Of a DNA stretch of 64,000 nucleotides, positions 30,775 to 43,164 are shown in pieces. How positions within the stretch are numbered: position 1 is the first letter of the stretch; every line of letters begins with the position of its first letter. The notes below the pieces were generated by a model. The model saw only the letters and a list, made by a program, of their open reading frames with translations. It made no database searches and was not told the origin of the DNA. The DNA comes from Omphiscola glabra (Eukaryota; Mollusca; Gastropoda; Lymnaeidae): positions 1,561,502 to 1,625,501 of the forward strand of contig OZ024806.1 in assembly GCA_964017045.1 (NCBI GenBank), given 5' to 3'. The translations under genes and the position numbers were made by a program.

Positions 30775-31500
30775 CTATTTAGTCATCTAGCAATTCACAA
30801 TGATCATACTGACCAAACTAACGAAACTGACCAAACTTATCTATTCAGTCATCTAGAAATTCACAATGATCATACTGACCAAACTAACGAAACTGACCAA
30901 ACTAACAAAACTGAAAATAATTATCTATTCAGTCATCTAGCAATTCACAATGATCATACTGACCAAACTAACGAAACTGACCAAACTAACAAAACTGAAA
31001 ATAATTATCTATTCAGTCATCTAGCAATTCACAATGATCATACTGACCAAACTAACGAAACTGACCAAACTAACGAAACTGAAAATAATTATCTATTCAG
31101 TCATCTAGCAATTCACAATCATCATACTGACCAAACTAACGAAACTGACCAAACTAACGAAACTGACCAAACTAACGAAACTGACCAAACTAACAAAACT
31201 GAAAATAATTATCTATTCAGTCATCTAGCAATTCACAATGATCATATTGACCAAACTAACGAAACTGACCAAACTTATCTATTCAGTCATCTAGAAATTC
31301 ACAATGATCATACTGACCAAACTAACGAAACTGACCAAACTAACAAACCTGAAAATAATTATCTATTCAGTCATCTAGCAATTCACAATCATCATACTGA
31401 CCAAACTAACGAAACTGACCATACTTATCTATTCAGTCATCTAGCAATTCACAATGATCATACTGACCAAACTAACGAAACTGACTATACTAACTATACT
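30775..31500. repeat. Nested repeat: 17-bp unit inside about 90-bp unit
   Basis: The long unit contains ctattcagtcatctagcaat and catactgacc. Within it, gaccaaactaacgaaact is itself repeated one to four times, so long units differ in length. Confidence 0.93.
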
Positions 31501-32426
31501 TAAAAAACGTATGCCTCAATGAGCAAACGTCTAAAATGTATATTTTTAATACATTGGGAATAACAATCCTGTTTATGATTATTTTCGTGAGTAATCTAAT
31601 ATTACAAAATACAATTTTTAGCTGTAGTAACCAGGGCCTAACATTGCAATTTTTAATAAGGAAATAATTCCAGAATTTACCCATTACTTTCATAGTTAGC
31701 AACATATCCAAAACATGATTTACAACACTAGTTTACAACCTATTTTTAGTATCACGACGTCATTTAGGAGAAAGTGACCTGGGATATCATTTAAAAGAAT
31801 CAAAGTGACCCCTAGAACTCGATTTATTAAAATAAAAATCTTTTAATAAGGTAATACAAAGAAAAAAAAACAAACACCGAAATTGAGATTGATAAAATCA
31901 AAGCTAGTCATTTAATTTTACATGACGTCATATCCCTTGATTGCAGTGGAAACTTGTTAACATAAAAAAATAAAAAATTTGCAATATTAATCTAATGTCA
32001 TTCACAAGTATAAATATTGTCTTTTTTCCTCTACTAAATCAGCGTAGAAAGTTAAAGCTAATATAGACTTAAAAAATAAACTGGAAAGTTATCGTATTAT
32101 TCAAACTTAATGTTAGTTTTTAAAAATGAAAAAAAGCTATATTTTATATTACTGTTTTTGGCAACGGGTCGAAAAAATATTATTTATAAAAAAATGTTTT
32201 TATTTATTTAAGAACCAATAATTTAAATATACATACTTCAAATACTTTTCCGGGATATGCAGTTTTTATTATCGAATGTTTTCGCAGTATCTAACATGCA
32301 TCGCTTTTCTCAATACTTCTCATGATTGCAAATTAAAAAAAAAATCAGTTTTTAAATTGTCACTTTCCCGTCCGGTTGAGTTCTCCCCCAAGTCCTGTTT
32401 AAAGTATTTTTTTTTTGTATACCTAC
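31501..32426. other. AT-rich intron DNA
   Basis: No exon seen. The segment 32345-32402 (cggttgagttctcccccaag) is shared with 34301-34342. Confidence 0.6.
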
Positions 32427-32571
32427 CGTCACAGTCCCTTTTCCAGACATAGCCATGGCCGGAAAAAGAGAAGCGTGTCGATGGGTTTGTAGAAAGTTCA
32501 CAATGATGAGTGTTATAATCATAACTTGCAAGATAAATTCTTGGATTATTAAAGAAGGTATCATTACACAC
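32427..32571 (-). CDS. Exon 3: Cys module, possibly PAN/apple-like
   Basis: The acceptor is gatccacag. The 145-nt exon starts in phase 0 and reads VCNDTFFNNPRIYLASYDYN, THHCELSTNPSTRFSFSG and HGYVWKRDCD. The donor is gtaggt, phase 1. Its pattern C...FFN...ASYDY....CEL....KRDC resembles the second half of a PAN/apple domain. The usual helix with S..C...C is not seen, so either an exon before it is missed or the module differs. Confidence 0.65.
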
Positions 32572-33517
32572 CTGTGGATCAAATATTCAAGATCTATAGA
32601 AATTGTTACATTGACCAAATAATTCAATGTTACCTTATGAAGAGTTCAAAGTAACACGTGCTTTCCCAACCCGAGGCCGAGGGAGCCGAGATGGAGTTTC
32701 AAGGTAAATCATGAAATAAATTATAATAATAAGAGGATCCATTTATTTTTTAAATTGTTATTCAATGTTTATAAATTGTTAAATGTCTACATCTAAATAT
32801 AGCGTCTGTGAGGTACAACACTGGCAGTTGCCGTCTAGTGAAAAAGTACATGAGTTTACGGCACTGGGTGACGGCAACCCTAATGACGTTACTAATACAT
32901 ATAGAAAGGATTAGCATATGGCAGAAATATGAACAAAAACTTTTGAGCCCGCGAGAACCTCTAATAAAAATGAAAACACGTCTTGCTAATTAAGTCACGA
33001 AAGTAAAATGAATCAGTAAATATTGCTTTCTAAAAGCCATTTATTTGTTCTAAAATCAAATATAATGAAAAATATAAATAAATCATTATTAGTTTTTAGG
33101 CCATACGCATTTTCAGTATAAAATAGTGTTACCACTTTCTAAACTCTAAATAGTATGAAAACTTGTGTCAGTTGCTGACAGACTCATACTTGAAATGACA
33201 TGTTAAGAGGACAATCTTTTCAACGGACTTTGGTGGGCCGTTAACATTCAATCCTGCTAAGGAAATATTCTTTGTACAACAAAACCCACATCATGACCTG
33301 GTGCTGCACTACTTCCAACATCATGTCCTAGTGCTGAATTACTTCCCACATTATGACCTGGTGCTGAAGGGCTTTTAACCTCAACATTGGTTGTCAAAAT
33401 AACTTCCAGAGATCCATAAATTAACTCTTTATATAAGAAATCCTCGAACTTTTAATAAAGATAGTAGGAGTGTCACTAGTGATACTCTGCAATTAGTATT
33501 AAATTTGTTGAGTTTAC
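32572..33517. other. Intron between exons 2 and 3
   Basis: Mostly unique. A short triplicate with catcatgacctggtgctg lies at 33285-33370. A missing exon of the Cys module might be here but I could not see one. Confidence 0.55.
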
Positions 33518-33600
33518 CCAGCTGTCCACAATTCCAACATCATCTGTTAATTGTCCGGGGTCAAATTGATTAGCAAGCACGAATGAAATATTGCATTCCG
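33518..33600 (-). CDS. Exon 2: N-terminal part of Cys module
   Basis: After a poly-T tract and cag, the 83-nt exon completes the codon of exon 1 and reads AECNISFVLANQFDPGQLTD then DVGIVDSW. The donor is gtaaac, phase 0. It carries one Cys and one N-glycosylation sequon (NIS). It resembles the opening strand of PAN/apple-like modules but is too short to be sure. Confidence 0.6.
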
Positions 33601-34175
33601 CTGAAAAAAAAAAAAAGACTTAATATTTATAACATTAATAAAATAGTTTCATAAGTATTGAATCAATGAATTATTGTGAGTTTTATTGACTAATAATGTA
33701 TGCAAGATTCTGATAAAAATGCGTGACTGCGTGAAGGAATGTGTCGTCAAATTAATAGAGTAAATTGAAACAAATTATTTCAACTTTCCACTACATTATC
33801 ATCAACAGCATTGTCAAGGGTATGATATCAATGTTGTGATGTTGGTAAGTAAAACATGTTTAGTTAGAGATTATATGTGTAACTGTATATATTGTGAGAC
33901 AATGTTGTGACGCATTTGGGTAGGGGGAAATGACGTCTTAGTTTAGCAGTTGTATTGGTGGTATGTAGATGGTCGTTAGAAAAGAGGATGTTGCTTAGTT
34001 TTTTAGGTTGGAACTTCATTAATATATCTTTTGTAGAGAACATTATTCGGCACTGGTTCTCTCAATAATTTATCTGGTTGATAACATTGGCATTGCTCAC
34101 TCGTACTGCACCAATTCGAAAACTCAACGATGATTATAGTATTTGAACTTTTATTTGTTTTATCCTTTGACTTCA

Positions 34176-34210
<35 letters not shown>

Positions 34211-35150
34211 ACTCTCTCTCTCTCTCTATCTGTCGTACTCAACTCCGGCTGTCCCGGTCCGTCTCTATCTCTTCCGTTCAGGAGTTCTCTTGTCTGTCCA
34301 CTTTCCTGTCCTGTTGAGTTCTCCCCCAAGTCCCGACTAACTGTCCCTTTTATAAGTCCCACATCCCTAGAGATACTTCCCAGGGCCCCAATCCCATTCT
34401 TAATGTCTCACACCGTGTAATTGGTCTTACCCCAGCACCGCAACGGAGTCAAAGGCAATGTGACACGACTGACCCTTTGTTTGGTCAGTTGATCTCGCAT
34501 TCCTATGTCTCACACCGCGTAATTGGTCATCCCCAGCACCGCAACGGCGTCACGGACAATCTGACACGACTGACCCTTTGTTTGGTCAGTTGATCTCCCA
34601 TTCCTATGTCTCACACCGCGTAATTGGTCTTACCCCAGCACCGCAACGGCATCACAGGCAATCTGACACAACTGACCCTGTGTTCAGTTGATATCCCATT
34701 TATATGTCTCACACCGCGTCATTAAGTCATAAACAATCACCGCATTTGTGGTCCCGTGCAATCTGACACGACTGATTCTTTGTTTGGTCAGTTGGACGGT
34801 ATCCGCCAAGTCCGCACTGATGACAAAATCTGTTTAAAGACCATCCGCTGCTTAATGGACCCTAACCGTTGGTCAGTAAGCGCGATTTTGGATCCCCCCA
34901 CCCATTTACCAAGGTCTGAACACTCCAAAATGTAAATAAACTATGCTTAATTGTGAATAATAAACATTGTTGCACAACTAACCGGTTAGAGTTTGTGTAG
35001 TGTTATTAGTGCAGTGTTTACGCTGATCCATGATATGAGGTAGGGTATAGACTATCGCATTTAACATTGCTAGTCACTACAAGGATATTACGATCTTACG
35101 GCTCGTACACAAATATTGAGTAAGATTAACCGTTTCGTCAAGCGTAAACT
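33601..35150. other. Intron 1, with (CT)n and a 100-bp repeat
   Basis: A CT microsatellite lies at 34178-34230. A repeat of about 100 bp (gtctcacaccgcgtaattgg) occurs four times at 34405, 34507, 34608 and 34706. The stretch 34301-34342 duplicates part of 32345-32402. Confidence 0.8.
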
Positions 35151-35600
35151 TTGTATGCTTATCCGCTACTTAAAGAACTTCATTGGCCCTATTTTCCAGG
35201 CACGCATAGATATAAGATGTTTTGTCTCTGTCACAACTCTGTCCTTATTATCGTACTGGGCTTCTTTCTGTGTATTTACCATTTCAACAGCTTAGTTCTT
35301 CAACAAACACGCGTATTCTTTATGTGTATTCACTATTTCAACGAGCTTAGTTCTTCCGCAGACACGCGTATTCTTTATGTGTATTCACCATTTCAACAGC
35401 TTAGTTCTTCCGCAGACACGCGTATTCTTTCTGTTTCCAGGATATGCACTAAAACATACAGTGAACAATCATTATCTTTCTGTGCCCCCAAACAATGAAA
35501 TTCTCTCCCATTACACATCTGCAATATACCGACCATCCAAGTTTTCAAGACAAGTTTCTTTAAACTTCTATCTGCCTTACCAAATAGACATAAAATATAA
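35150..35600 (+). mobile_element. LINE RT C-terminal fragment with internal expansion
   Basis: The start reads LLKELHWPYFPGTHRYKM, which matches the LLKELHWLP...YK block of LINE RT C-termini. The end, in a shifted frame near 35500, reads NSLPLHICNIPTIQVFKTSF then FKLLSALP, the closing block. Between them a 54-bp repeat (tttcaacagcttagttcttc, 35281-35440) has expanded three times. Confidence 0.7.
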
Positions 35601-35879
35601 GGTCAACTTTAAGTTGGGGCTTTTTTTTGTTTGGACTTTTTTGTTAATTTAAAGATGAATTTTTTGCATGTCATATTGTTACACTTTGCTTATGCAGTTA
35701 CATTTTGTTTTAACCAAACGCGCTACTTTAACACTATTTATAAAGACAATTTAAAAAAATAGATAAAGTTGACATATTTTTTTTCTTTTCCTTTGGTTTG
35801 AATTGTATACGTCTTATAAGCAAACGGAGTTCTACATTGAATTCTTCTTTCACGTGGTCGCTTGTGATAGTGTTATTGG
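35601..35879. other. T-rich spacer
   Basis: Nothing recognised. Confidence 0.6.
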
Positions 35880-36120
35880 CTTGTTTGAGTTGTTATAGTC
35901 ATAATGGTATGTATGAGTTGTTATAGTGTTATTGGCTTGTTTGAGTTGTTATAGTCATAATGGTATGTATGAGTTGTTATAGTGTTATTGGCTTGTTTGA
36001 GTTGTTATAGTCATAATGGTATGTATGAGTTGTTATAGTGTTATTTGCTTGTTTGAGTTGTTATAGTCATAATGGTATGTTTGAGTTGTTATAGTCATAA
36101 TGGTATGTATGAGTTGTCAT
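35880..36120. repeat. 56-bp repeat, about four copies
   Basis: The unit has two similar halves with gagttgttatagtgttattg and gagttgttatagtcataatg. Decayed relatives extend to about 36440. Confidence 0.9.
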
Positions 36121-36584
36121 TGTCTTATTGGCATATGTTGGTTGCTATGGTATGATACTGGTGTATGTAGGTTATCATTGTGTTTCTTGCGTGATTGAGT
36201 TGTCAATGTCATTCTGGCAAGACTTGATTGTCAATTTGTTACAGATGATAGGTGGTATGTCATTGCGTTACTGGCATGTGTGGGTTGTCATATTTTTTAA
36301 TGGATTGAGTTAGTTGATATTGTGTTACTGGCCTGTGTAAATTGTCATTGTGTCACTAAAAAGGCTTGTCGTTTGTGATTGTTTTCTTGGCGTTGTTGTG
36401 TTGTGATGCATTTACTGGACTGCATGATAACATTGTGTAACTTATGTAGGTAGATTGTTATTGTGTATTTGGACTGATGGTTGTGCTACTAGCTTGGTGT
36501 GTTGTGGTTGTTTTACTAAAGTGGGTGGGTTTCGGTTGTTTTTCCGGCGTATGCTTGCATTGTATGAGTATGCTATATATGTCC

Positions 36585-36800
36585 AGATCATTTTAGTATG
36601 CTATATATGCCAAAATCATTTTAGCATGCTATATATCTCTGATCATTTAGTATGTTACATATCTCTGATGTTTGAGTATGCTACATACCTCTGATGTTTG
36701 AGTATGCTACATATCTCTGATTATTCGAGTAAGCTAAGTATCTCTGATCATTTGAGTATGCTACATATCTCTGATCATTTGAGTATGCTACATATCTCTG
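36585..36800. repeat. About 28-bp repeat, eight copies
   Basis: The unit is gagtatgctacatatctctg plus atcattt. Confidence 0.9.
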
Positions 36801-37317
36801 ATCTAGGAGCATTTTTATGACACCAAAGCAAAAACAAAATACATTGTTTAAAATGGCTTAATTGAAGTTTGTTGTTTAAATACCTATAATAAGTCTTTAA
36901 ATACTGTAAACATATCAATATCCTGATCCATAGCAGAGATAAACACATTTAAGGTGTTTAAAATATTTTTTTAACCGGTGAATTCGTCGATCTTATTGTT
37001 TGACAGTTTTGAGATTTCCACGCAACTAATGAAAACAAAGGAATATCAAGTGAATGATGTAGATTACATCCAGGGGCGTCACGGGGCTGGCCGATATTTA
37101 GAATAATGTCGTTAAATCAATCGGACTACATCTTAGGACGATTTTGTCGGAGTTTGTTGCCGCAAGACATATTTTTTTTACTTCTCTATGTGAGCCACTA
37201 TTCAATGTTTACTACTTCCCTCTACCCGATATTTTTGTTGAGAGTATTGCTTTTTTGTTCTCATTTTAGATATGAATGTTTGTATATATTGTCAAAGTGT
37301 CCACACTTGTCTAACAA
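36801..37317. other. AT-rich spacer
   Basis: Nothing recognised. Confidence 0.55.
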
Positions 37318-37732
37318 GCCACTAGTCCCGGGTTTAGCTCACTAGTCCCTGGTTTAGCTCACTAGTCCCATGTTTAGCTCATTAGTCCCAGGTTTAGCTC
37401 ACTAGTTCCAGGTTTAGCTCACTAGTCCCAGATTTAGCTCACTAGTCCCAGGTTTAGCTCACTCGTCCCAGGTTTAGCTCACTAGTCCCAGGTTTAGCTC
37501 ACTCGTCCCAGGTTTAGCTCACTAGTCCCTGGTTTAGCTCACTCGTTCCAGGTTTAGCTCACTAGTCCCAAGTTTTGCTCACTAGTCCCAGGTTTAGCTC
37601 ACTCGTTCCAGGTTTAGCGAACTAGTCCCAAGTTTAGCTCACTAGTCCCAGGTTTAGCTCACTAGTCCAAGGTTTAGCTCACTAGTCACAGGTTTAGCTC
37701 ACTCGTCCCAGGTTTAGCTCACTAGTCCCAGG
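37318..37732. repeat. 20-bp minisatellite, about 21 copies
   Basis: The unit is ctcactagtcccaggtttag. A tag/tcg change (actagt or actcgt) and a cca/cct change mark variant units. Confidence 0.95.
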
Positions 37733-38321
37733 GTTTAAGGTAAACATAGGTCAACAACTTAAATTTTAAATTATGACGACGCTTTCACATCATGTGAAAA
37801 TTTCTTGTCATTCTTATTTCCACTGTAATCAAAACTATTTCCTTTATATATATCCTGCTATCTTCACAAATAAGGTTACCTAATCAAACTTGTCTAAATA
37901 AAAATTGAATAATGAGTTCAAAAAATAAAACGTATGTAAAATGTATCTTCGCTATCAGCCACCTCCCCATATTTTAACCCTCAAATATCGCCTTGATCCC
38001 CATATTTCATAGGCATGTCTAGTATTGAATGGGAATAATGTCTCCCCATTTTAAGTCATCTTATGTCTTATCACCTCCATTTTCCTTCGATGTCTGCATA
38101 CAGGTGTTACATTTATTCCATTACCAATACGCCAAAAATATTTCAGTAGGCCTAATATTAACTAATAACATTAAAACACAATCATCCTTAGTTTGCCTTG
38201 GTATGTAAGAAACGAATGTCTTTTAAACACAATCGTGTACGAAATATGCTTGCTCTGACACAATCATGATCATTCACGTAACCAGACTTAGTCATGTATT
38301 TTTATAAGTAAATCATTTTAC
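37733..38321. other. Start of intron 1 of the minus-strand locus
   Basis: AT-rich, nothing recognised. Confidence 0.55.
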
Positions 38322-38385
38322 CTTGAACCTGTTCCAGATGACCGAGTAAAAGGAAAGCTAATAACAAAATTTCCTTGGTTGCCAT
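38322..38385 (-). CDS. Exon 1: signal peptide
   Basis: ATG at 38385 opens MATKEILLLAFLLLGHLEQV, a short charged start, a run of ten hydrophobic residues and a polar end, as expected of a secretory signal. After Gln and one base of the next codon comes donor gtaaaa (38321), phase 1. An AG at 38432 upstream (caattccag) could be the acceptor of a preceding leader intron. The start is chosen because it gives a classic signal peptide whose phase fits exon 2. Confidence 0.65.
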
Positions 38386-39671
38386 CTTGAGTGTCTACGT
38401 TGTGTTGTCTTTTATCTGGAACTAACTCAGCTGGAATTGAAAAAAAAAAAGATGTGTAGACTCTTCTGTTCTTATGCATATCAAACATCTGGTCATTTAT
38501 AATTTTATTCACATTCTAGTATATTTTCCAGAAAACAATCTGTAGCAATTTGTAATGGACACAACATTGGCAAAATGGATACATATTTTTTTCAGACTGA
38601 ATTTAGCTCAACTGGCATAAGAGGTTTGTGTTTATTGCATGTGTTTATTGTCATTGTGTTAAAATGACAATGTCCAGAGAAACTTTGCTAACACAGTTGC
38701 AAGGTGGAACATATTAAAAGATGTTTATTTCAGTCAAAAAATGTAAATGCAAAAGCCAAACCTTAAAGCTACTGTTATCATATTGACAGTTGTCCAGGCC
38801 AAAAATGTTTAATGACATTTTTTAAGTCTTTAAAGAAATTTGCAATATTAATAGAAGTATCGGTCAAAACCATTCACATTAAGTTTAATTGCGACATTTG
38901 TCAAGGCAAAACCTTTAAATGACACTTGTATTAGTCCAAAACTTTTAAAAGACACTTGTATCAGTCCAAAACTTTTAAATGACACTTATCCCAACACTTT
39001 TTTTTTAATTGACAGTTGTATGAGTCCAATCCTTTTAAAAGGGACTTGTATCAGCCCTAACATTAAAATGACAATTGTAAAAGTCAAAGCCTTTTAATTA
39101 CAGTTTGACAAGTCTTCGTTTGTTTGTTGTTGTTGTTGTTGTTGTTGTTTAGTACCGATGAAGGCATTTTGCCGAAACGTTTGAATTTTTATTTTCTGTG
39201 ATTATAATCAAATATTGGTATATTTATTTTTTATATGCATAAATAGTTTGTGTCTCATCTGTCAGGTTTTCCCTGAAAATGTTTCTGTAAAAGTAGGCTA
39301 TTAACAGATGACCTTTAAGAATAGTGCTTATGGGCGTAAGCATTTGTCGCACCAGTGAGACAAAAGTTTTCACATATCCCGTCATGCCCGAGGCACCATC
39401 CGTAAAAAAAGTCGACGCGCTTTTCCCAGTTCAAGTTACAAGAATGAAACTATAAATAGACAACATCACTTATGTCATGTATTTTTATAGTTTTTTTCTG
39501 TTAGATCTTTACAGCAGACGACTATATTCAACACTATGTAAATTGTCAATATCAGGTACAAGCCCTATAGGCTGCGATTTACCGCTGATATCGAAGCTTT
39601 CATCGACATACTGTGCAAAGAATTCACTTGTCTTTATTTTCAATGAAACGTTACTTTTAATGTCGCCACAC
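38386..39671. other. AT-rich DNA with a degenerate 28-bp repeat and (TTG)n
   Basis: About eight diverged copies with cagtccaaaacttttaaatg lie at 38750-39110. A (TTG)n run at 39121-39149 is followed by ccgatgaaggcattttgccg, discussed under findings. Confidence 0.6.
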
Positions 39672-40005
39672 ATGTCTGGAATACTTCTGACTATCGTATT
39701 GTCTGACAGTTGAATTGTATGTCTGGAATACTTCTGACTATCGTATTGTCTGACAGTTGAATTGTATGTCTGGAATACTTCTGACTATCGTTCTGTCTGA
39801 CAGTTGAATTGTATGTCTGGAATACTTCTGACTATCGTTCTGTCTGACAGTTGAATTGTATGTCTGGAATACTTCTGACTATCGTATTGTCTGACAGTTG
39901 AATTGTATGTCTGAATACTTCTGACTATCGTATTGTCTGACAGTTGAATTGTATGTCTGGAATACTTCTGACTATAGTATTGTCTGACAGTTGAATTGTA
40001 ATTGA
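39672..40005. repeat. 47-bp minisatellite, seven copies
   Basis: The unit contains gtctggaatacttctgacta and tctgacagttgaattgtat. Confidence 0.95.
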
Positions 40006-40119
40006 TGTACTATATAGCACTGTCACCAAATATAATTGTCACAATTTATCGGAATATAGATAGGATTATGATTGTCGACGAAGGCGTGAGATGTATTATT
40101 ATTATAATTATTATTAAGC

Positions 40120-40660
40120 ACTGCATGGAATGGATTAGTGAAACGTATCAATTAGGTCTACTTTGAAGGAATTTGGTGAGGCAGGCCAAAGCACTACATG
40201 GGATGGATGAGTGATACGTATCAATTAGGTCTACTGTGAATGAATTTTGTGAGGCAGGCCTAAGCACTACATGGGATGGATGAGTGAAACGTATCAATTA
40301 GGTCTACTGTGAAGGAATTTGGTGAGGCAGGCCAAAGCACTGCATGGGATGGATGAGTGATACGTATCAATTAGGTCTACTGTGAAGGAATTTGGTGAGG
40401 CAGGCCAAAGCACTGCATGGGATGGATGAGTGATACGTATCAATTAGGTCTACTTTGAAGGAATTTGGTGAGGCAGGCCAAAGCACTGCATGGGATGGAT
40501 GAGTGAAACGTATCAATTAGGTCTACTGTGAAGGAATTTGGTGAGGCAGGCCAAAGCACTGCATGGGATGGATGAGTGATACGTATCAATTAGGTCTACT
40601 GTGAAGGAATTTGATGAGGCAGGTCAAAGCACTACATGGGATGGATGAGTGAAACGTGTC
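40120..40660. repeat. 73-bp repeat, about seven copies
   Basis: The unit contains gggatggatgagtgatacgt and gtgaggcaggccaaagcac. Confidence 0.95.
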
Positions 40661-40799
40661 ATTTATTGTAAGATTTATCGTCAAAATACTTATTAATATA
40701 AGAAACGATTTGTCCACACTTAAATCCTTATGGGTGACACTAAGTAGATTACATGGCCATCTTGACAGTATGTGAAAGTTATCAAAAGTGTTATAACAG

Positions 40800-40925
40800 C
40801 TTACACAATTTTATTAGAGCTTATCTGAACTTGTTAGAGTTTACCTAAGCTTATTACAGCGTACCTGAACTTATTATATCTTATCTGAACTTATTACAGC
40901 TTATCTGAACTAAACCTCAAGCAAA
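40800..40925. repeat. 20-bp degenerate repeat, about six copies
   Basis: The unit is gcttatctgaacttattaca. Confidence 0.75.
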
Positions 40926-41504
40926 ATATTAAGACAATCAACTATAAAAATGTCCACCTTAGCTCTCTATAATTTAGCCTTAAACGGAAAGACGGAAGGT
41001 TACTAGTGACAAAGAGTTACACAATATTTATCCTTCACTCACCCGTGCTGTCTGTAAGGAACTGGTCTCAAATAAAAGGGACGACTTACAATTTAATTTA
41101 AACTGACATATTCTAAAGATAGACATGCGGTTTTATAGATTTATGCATCGTCCAATTTACTTTGATGTATGGCCCCTAGGCGAAGAAGTTGTTGATTAAT
41201 TTTTCAAATAAAACTTGTTATTCAAGTAGAGAGCTTCGGGCTGCATTTTACTGACTGCCCGCAATATAGCAAAAACAATATTGTAAGACATAATTAAACT
41301 CAGCATCCCAATTATAGTAATAAAGACAACAATTAACTTGTTCATGTGTAAAATATACCCCTTGAAGGCATTTGACATCTGTTAAGGATATAAAGGACAT
41401 GAAAATATAAGACCCAGTGATAGCCAATAATGACTTTAGAATCCTTACAAACCAGTATCTATACCAATTGTACAAAGACCCACCCATATTCGAAACAATT
41501 TTTA
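40926..41504. other. AT-rich spacer
   Basis: Nothing recognised. Minus-strand frames at 41196-41532 match no family I know. Confidence 0.5.
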
Positions 41505-41690
41505 AACATTCAGACTGCGTTGGACAGGACATATAGAAAGGATGACAGATTGTAGAGCAGCAAAAGTAATATACAGACAGAAGCCAAGGGGCAGACGACT
41601 CACCAATCGTCCAAGACTGGTGGATCTACGATGTAGAACAAGATTTACACCAATTGGGGGTTCGCGCATGGAGGCGGAATGTCACACAGT
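41505..41690 (+). mobile_element. LINE ORF C-terminal fragment
   Basis: It reads LRWTGHIERMTDCRAAKVIY then RQKPRGRRLTNRPR. In the next frame it continues WIYDVEQDLHQLGVRAWRRN. This is the closing block of many animal LINE polyproteins (LRW.GH..RM, K.RGRPR..W.DDVE.DL..LGV). One frame change occurs near 41620. The 45-50 bp array starts directly at its end. Confidence 0.85.
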
Positions 41691-42190
41691 AAGGGGTGTT
41701 ATTGAGGGGTGGATCATCCATTTAGTGTGCACACATTAAGGGGTGTTATTGAGGAGCGGATCATCCATTTAGTGTGCACACAGTAAGGGGTGTTATTGAG
41801 GGGTGGATCATCAATTTAGTATGTACGCAGTGAGGGATGTTTTTGAGGGAATTGAGGAGTGGATCATCCATTTAGTGTGTACACAGTGAGGGCTGTTATT
41901 GAGTGCTGGATCATCCATTTAGTGTGTACACAGGGAGGGGTGTTATTAAGGGAATTGAGTGGTGGATCATCAATTTAGTGTGTACACAGTGAGGGCTGTT
42001 ATTGAGTTGTGGATCATCGATTAGTGTGTACACAGTGAGGGCTGTTATTGAGGAGTGGATCATCCATTTAGTTTGTACACAGTGATGGCTGTTATTGAGT
42101 GGTGGATCATCCATTTAGTGTGTACACAGTGAGGGCTGTTATTGAGGAGTGGATCATCCATTTAGTGTGTACACAGTGAGGGCTGTTTTT
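41686..42190. repeat. About 45- to 50-bp minisatellite, about ten copies
   Basis: The unit contains gtggatcatccatttagtgt and acacagtgagggctgttatt. The first unit starts at the last codons of the LINE fragment, so the array was seeded there. Confidence 0.93.
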
Positions 42191-43150
42191 TAGGGAATTT
42201 TTGACGTTGGATATATGGCGAAAACGTGCGTATTTTGGAAGGGTTTCATCTCGACAGGAAGTACGTACATTTATTTAAAAAATGCGCACTTGCAAAGGGC
42301 CTCATGCAGCAGCTAGGTGCCCTGTTGTTCTAGTGGACATGATAACTATATGAGACCTCACGGCTTTATGGAACCTCAAACCTCTAGGGGGTCTCACACT
42401 CCTAGCGGCATTATGCCATTAATATTTTTAATCAATATTAAAATAATTTTAGCAATTTAAGTTTCTCCAGTTTTGTAAACAAGTTTTTCAATTTTTGCAT
42501 CGATTAAATTTTTTGTTACGTCTTTTAGAAAATGTTTCGTTTCATAAACTGTAAATCTTTGGTTAACGAGTGAATACTCTTATTATTAGCTTCATAAATT
42601 ATTATTTTGTTATTTGAATGAAGAAAGTTAAAATTGTTTAAAATTGCAAATAAGCCATTTAAGTTACTGCACTTGTTCAAAATACATTCTATTTACTTTT
42701 CCCTTAGATAAATCACATATTAATAAATATAGGAAGCCTTTTTTTAAATATTTCCTTTCTTCCTTTTATGACAATTGCAAAAAAAAAAATATTTTAAAAA
42801 CACCCTTCTTTAAAAAGCCATATAAAATCTTTAGACCATTGTAAAAAGACAATTGTATTGTCCCCAATTTTTGTATCTGCAAAGTTTGGGAAAACCTACT
42901 TATTCTTTTTTTTAAAGCCAAATGTTAATTATTAAGCTAATCATTTTAAAAATAAGCTAATATATGTTGTTTTTAACCATTTTTAAAAATATATATTTTT
43001 TTAAACTTCTATAGCGATGACGTAATTTAAACATTAAATAGTTTTGAAATTAAAATGATCTAACAACATTTCTATTTAGATATAACGATAGATAAAAAGA
43101 GTTGTGTAATAAAAGGAGTTGTGTAAAACATGAGTTGAGCAACCCATTCA
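42191..43150. other. AT-rich DNA
   Basis: Nothing recognised. Confidence 0.6.
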
Positions 43151-43164
43151 GGGTCAAGGGAACC

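Larger units (their letters stand above)
25506..38385 (-). other. Locus of a multi-exon secreted protein (exons 1-6 below)
   Basis: Minus-strand exons with proper GT/AG junctions form a chain: signal peptide (38385-38322), Cys module in two exons (33600-33518, 32571-32427), Thr/Pro stalk (30711-30553), exon 5 (29842-29712) and exon 6 (25678-25506). Phases match across four successive joins (1, 0, 1, 1), which chance would rarely give. Exon 5 ends in phase 0 while exon 6 needs phase 1, so at least one exon between them is missed or lost. The protein would be extracellular, possibly a PAN/apple or fibrinogen-related type common in molluscs. I cannot name it. One in-frame TGA in exon 5 leaves open whether it is a gene or a pseudogene. 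Confidence 0.6.

Noticed and set aside
34003..34420. Arg/Glu- or Ser/Leu-rich proteins
   Set aside because: They are translations of the CT microsatellite and flanking repeats.
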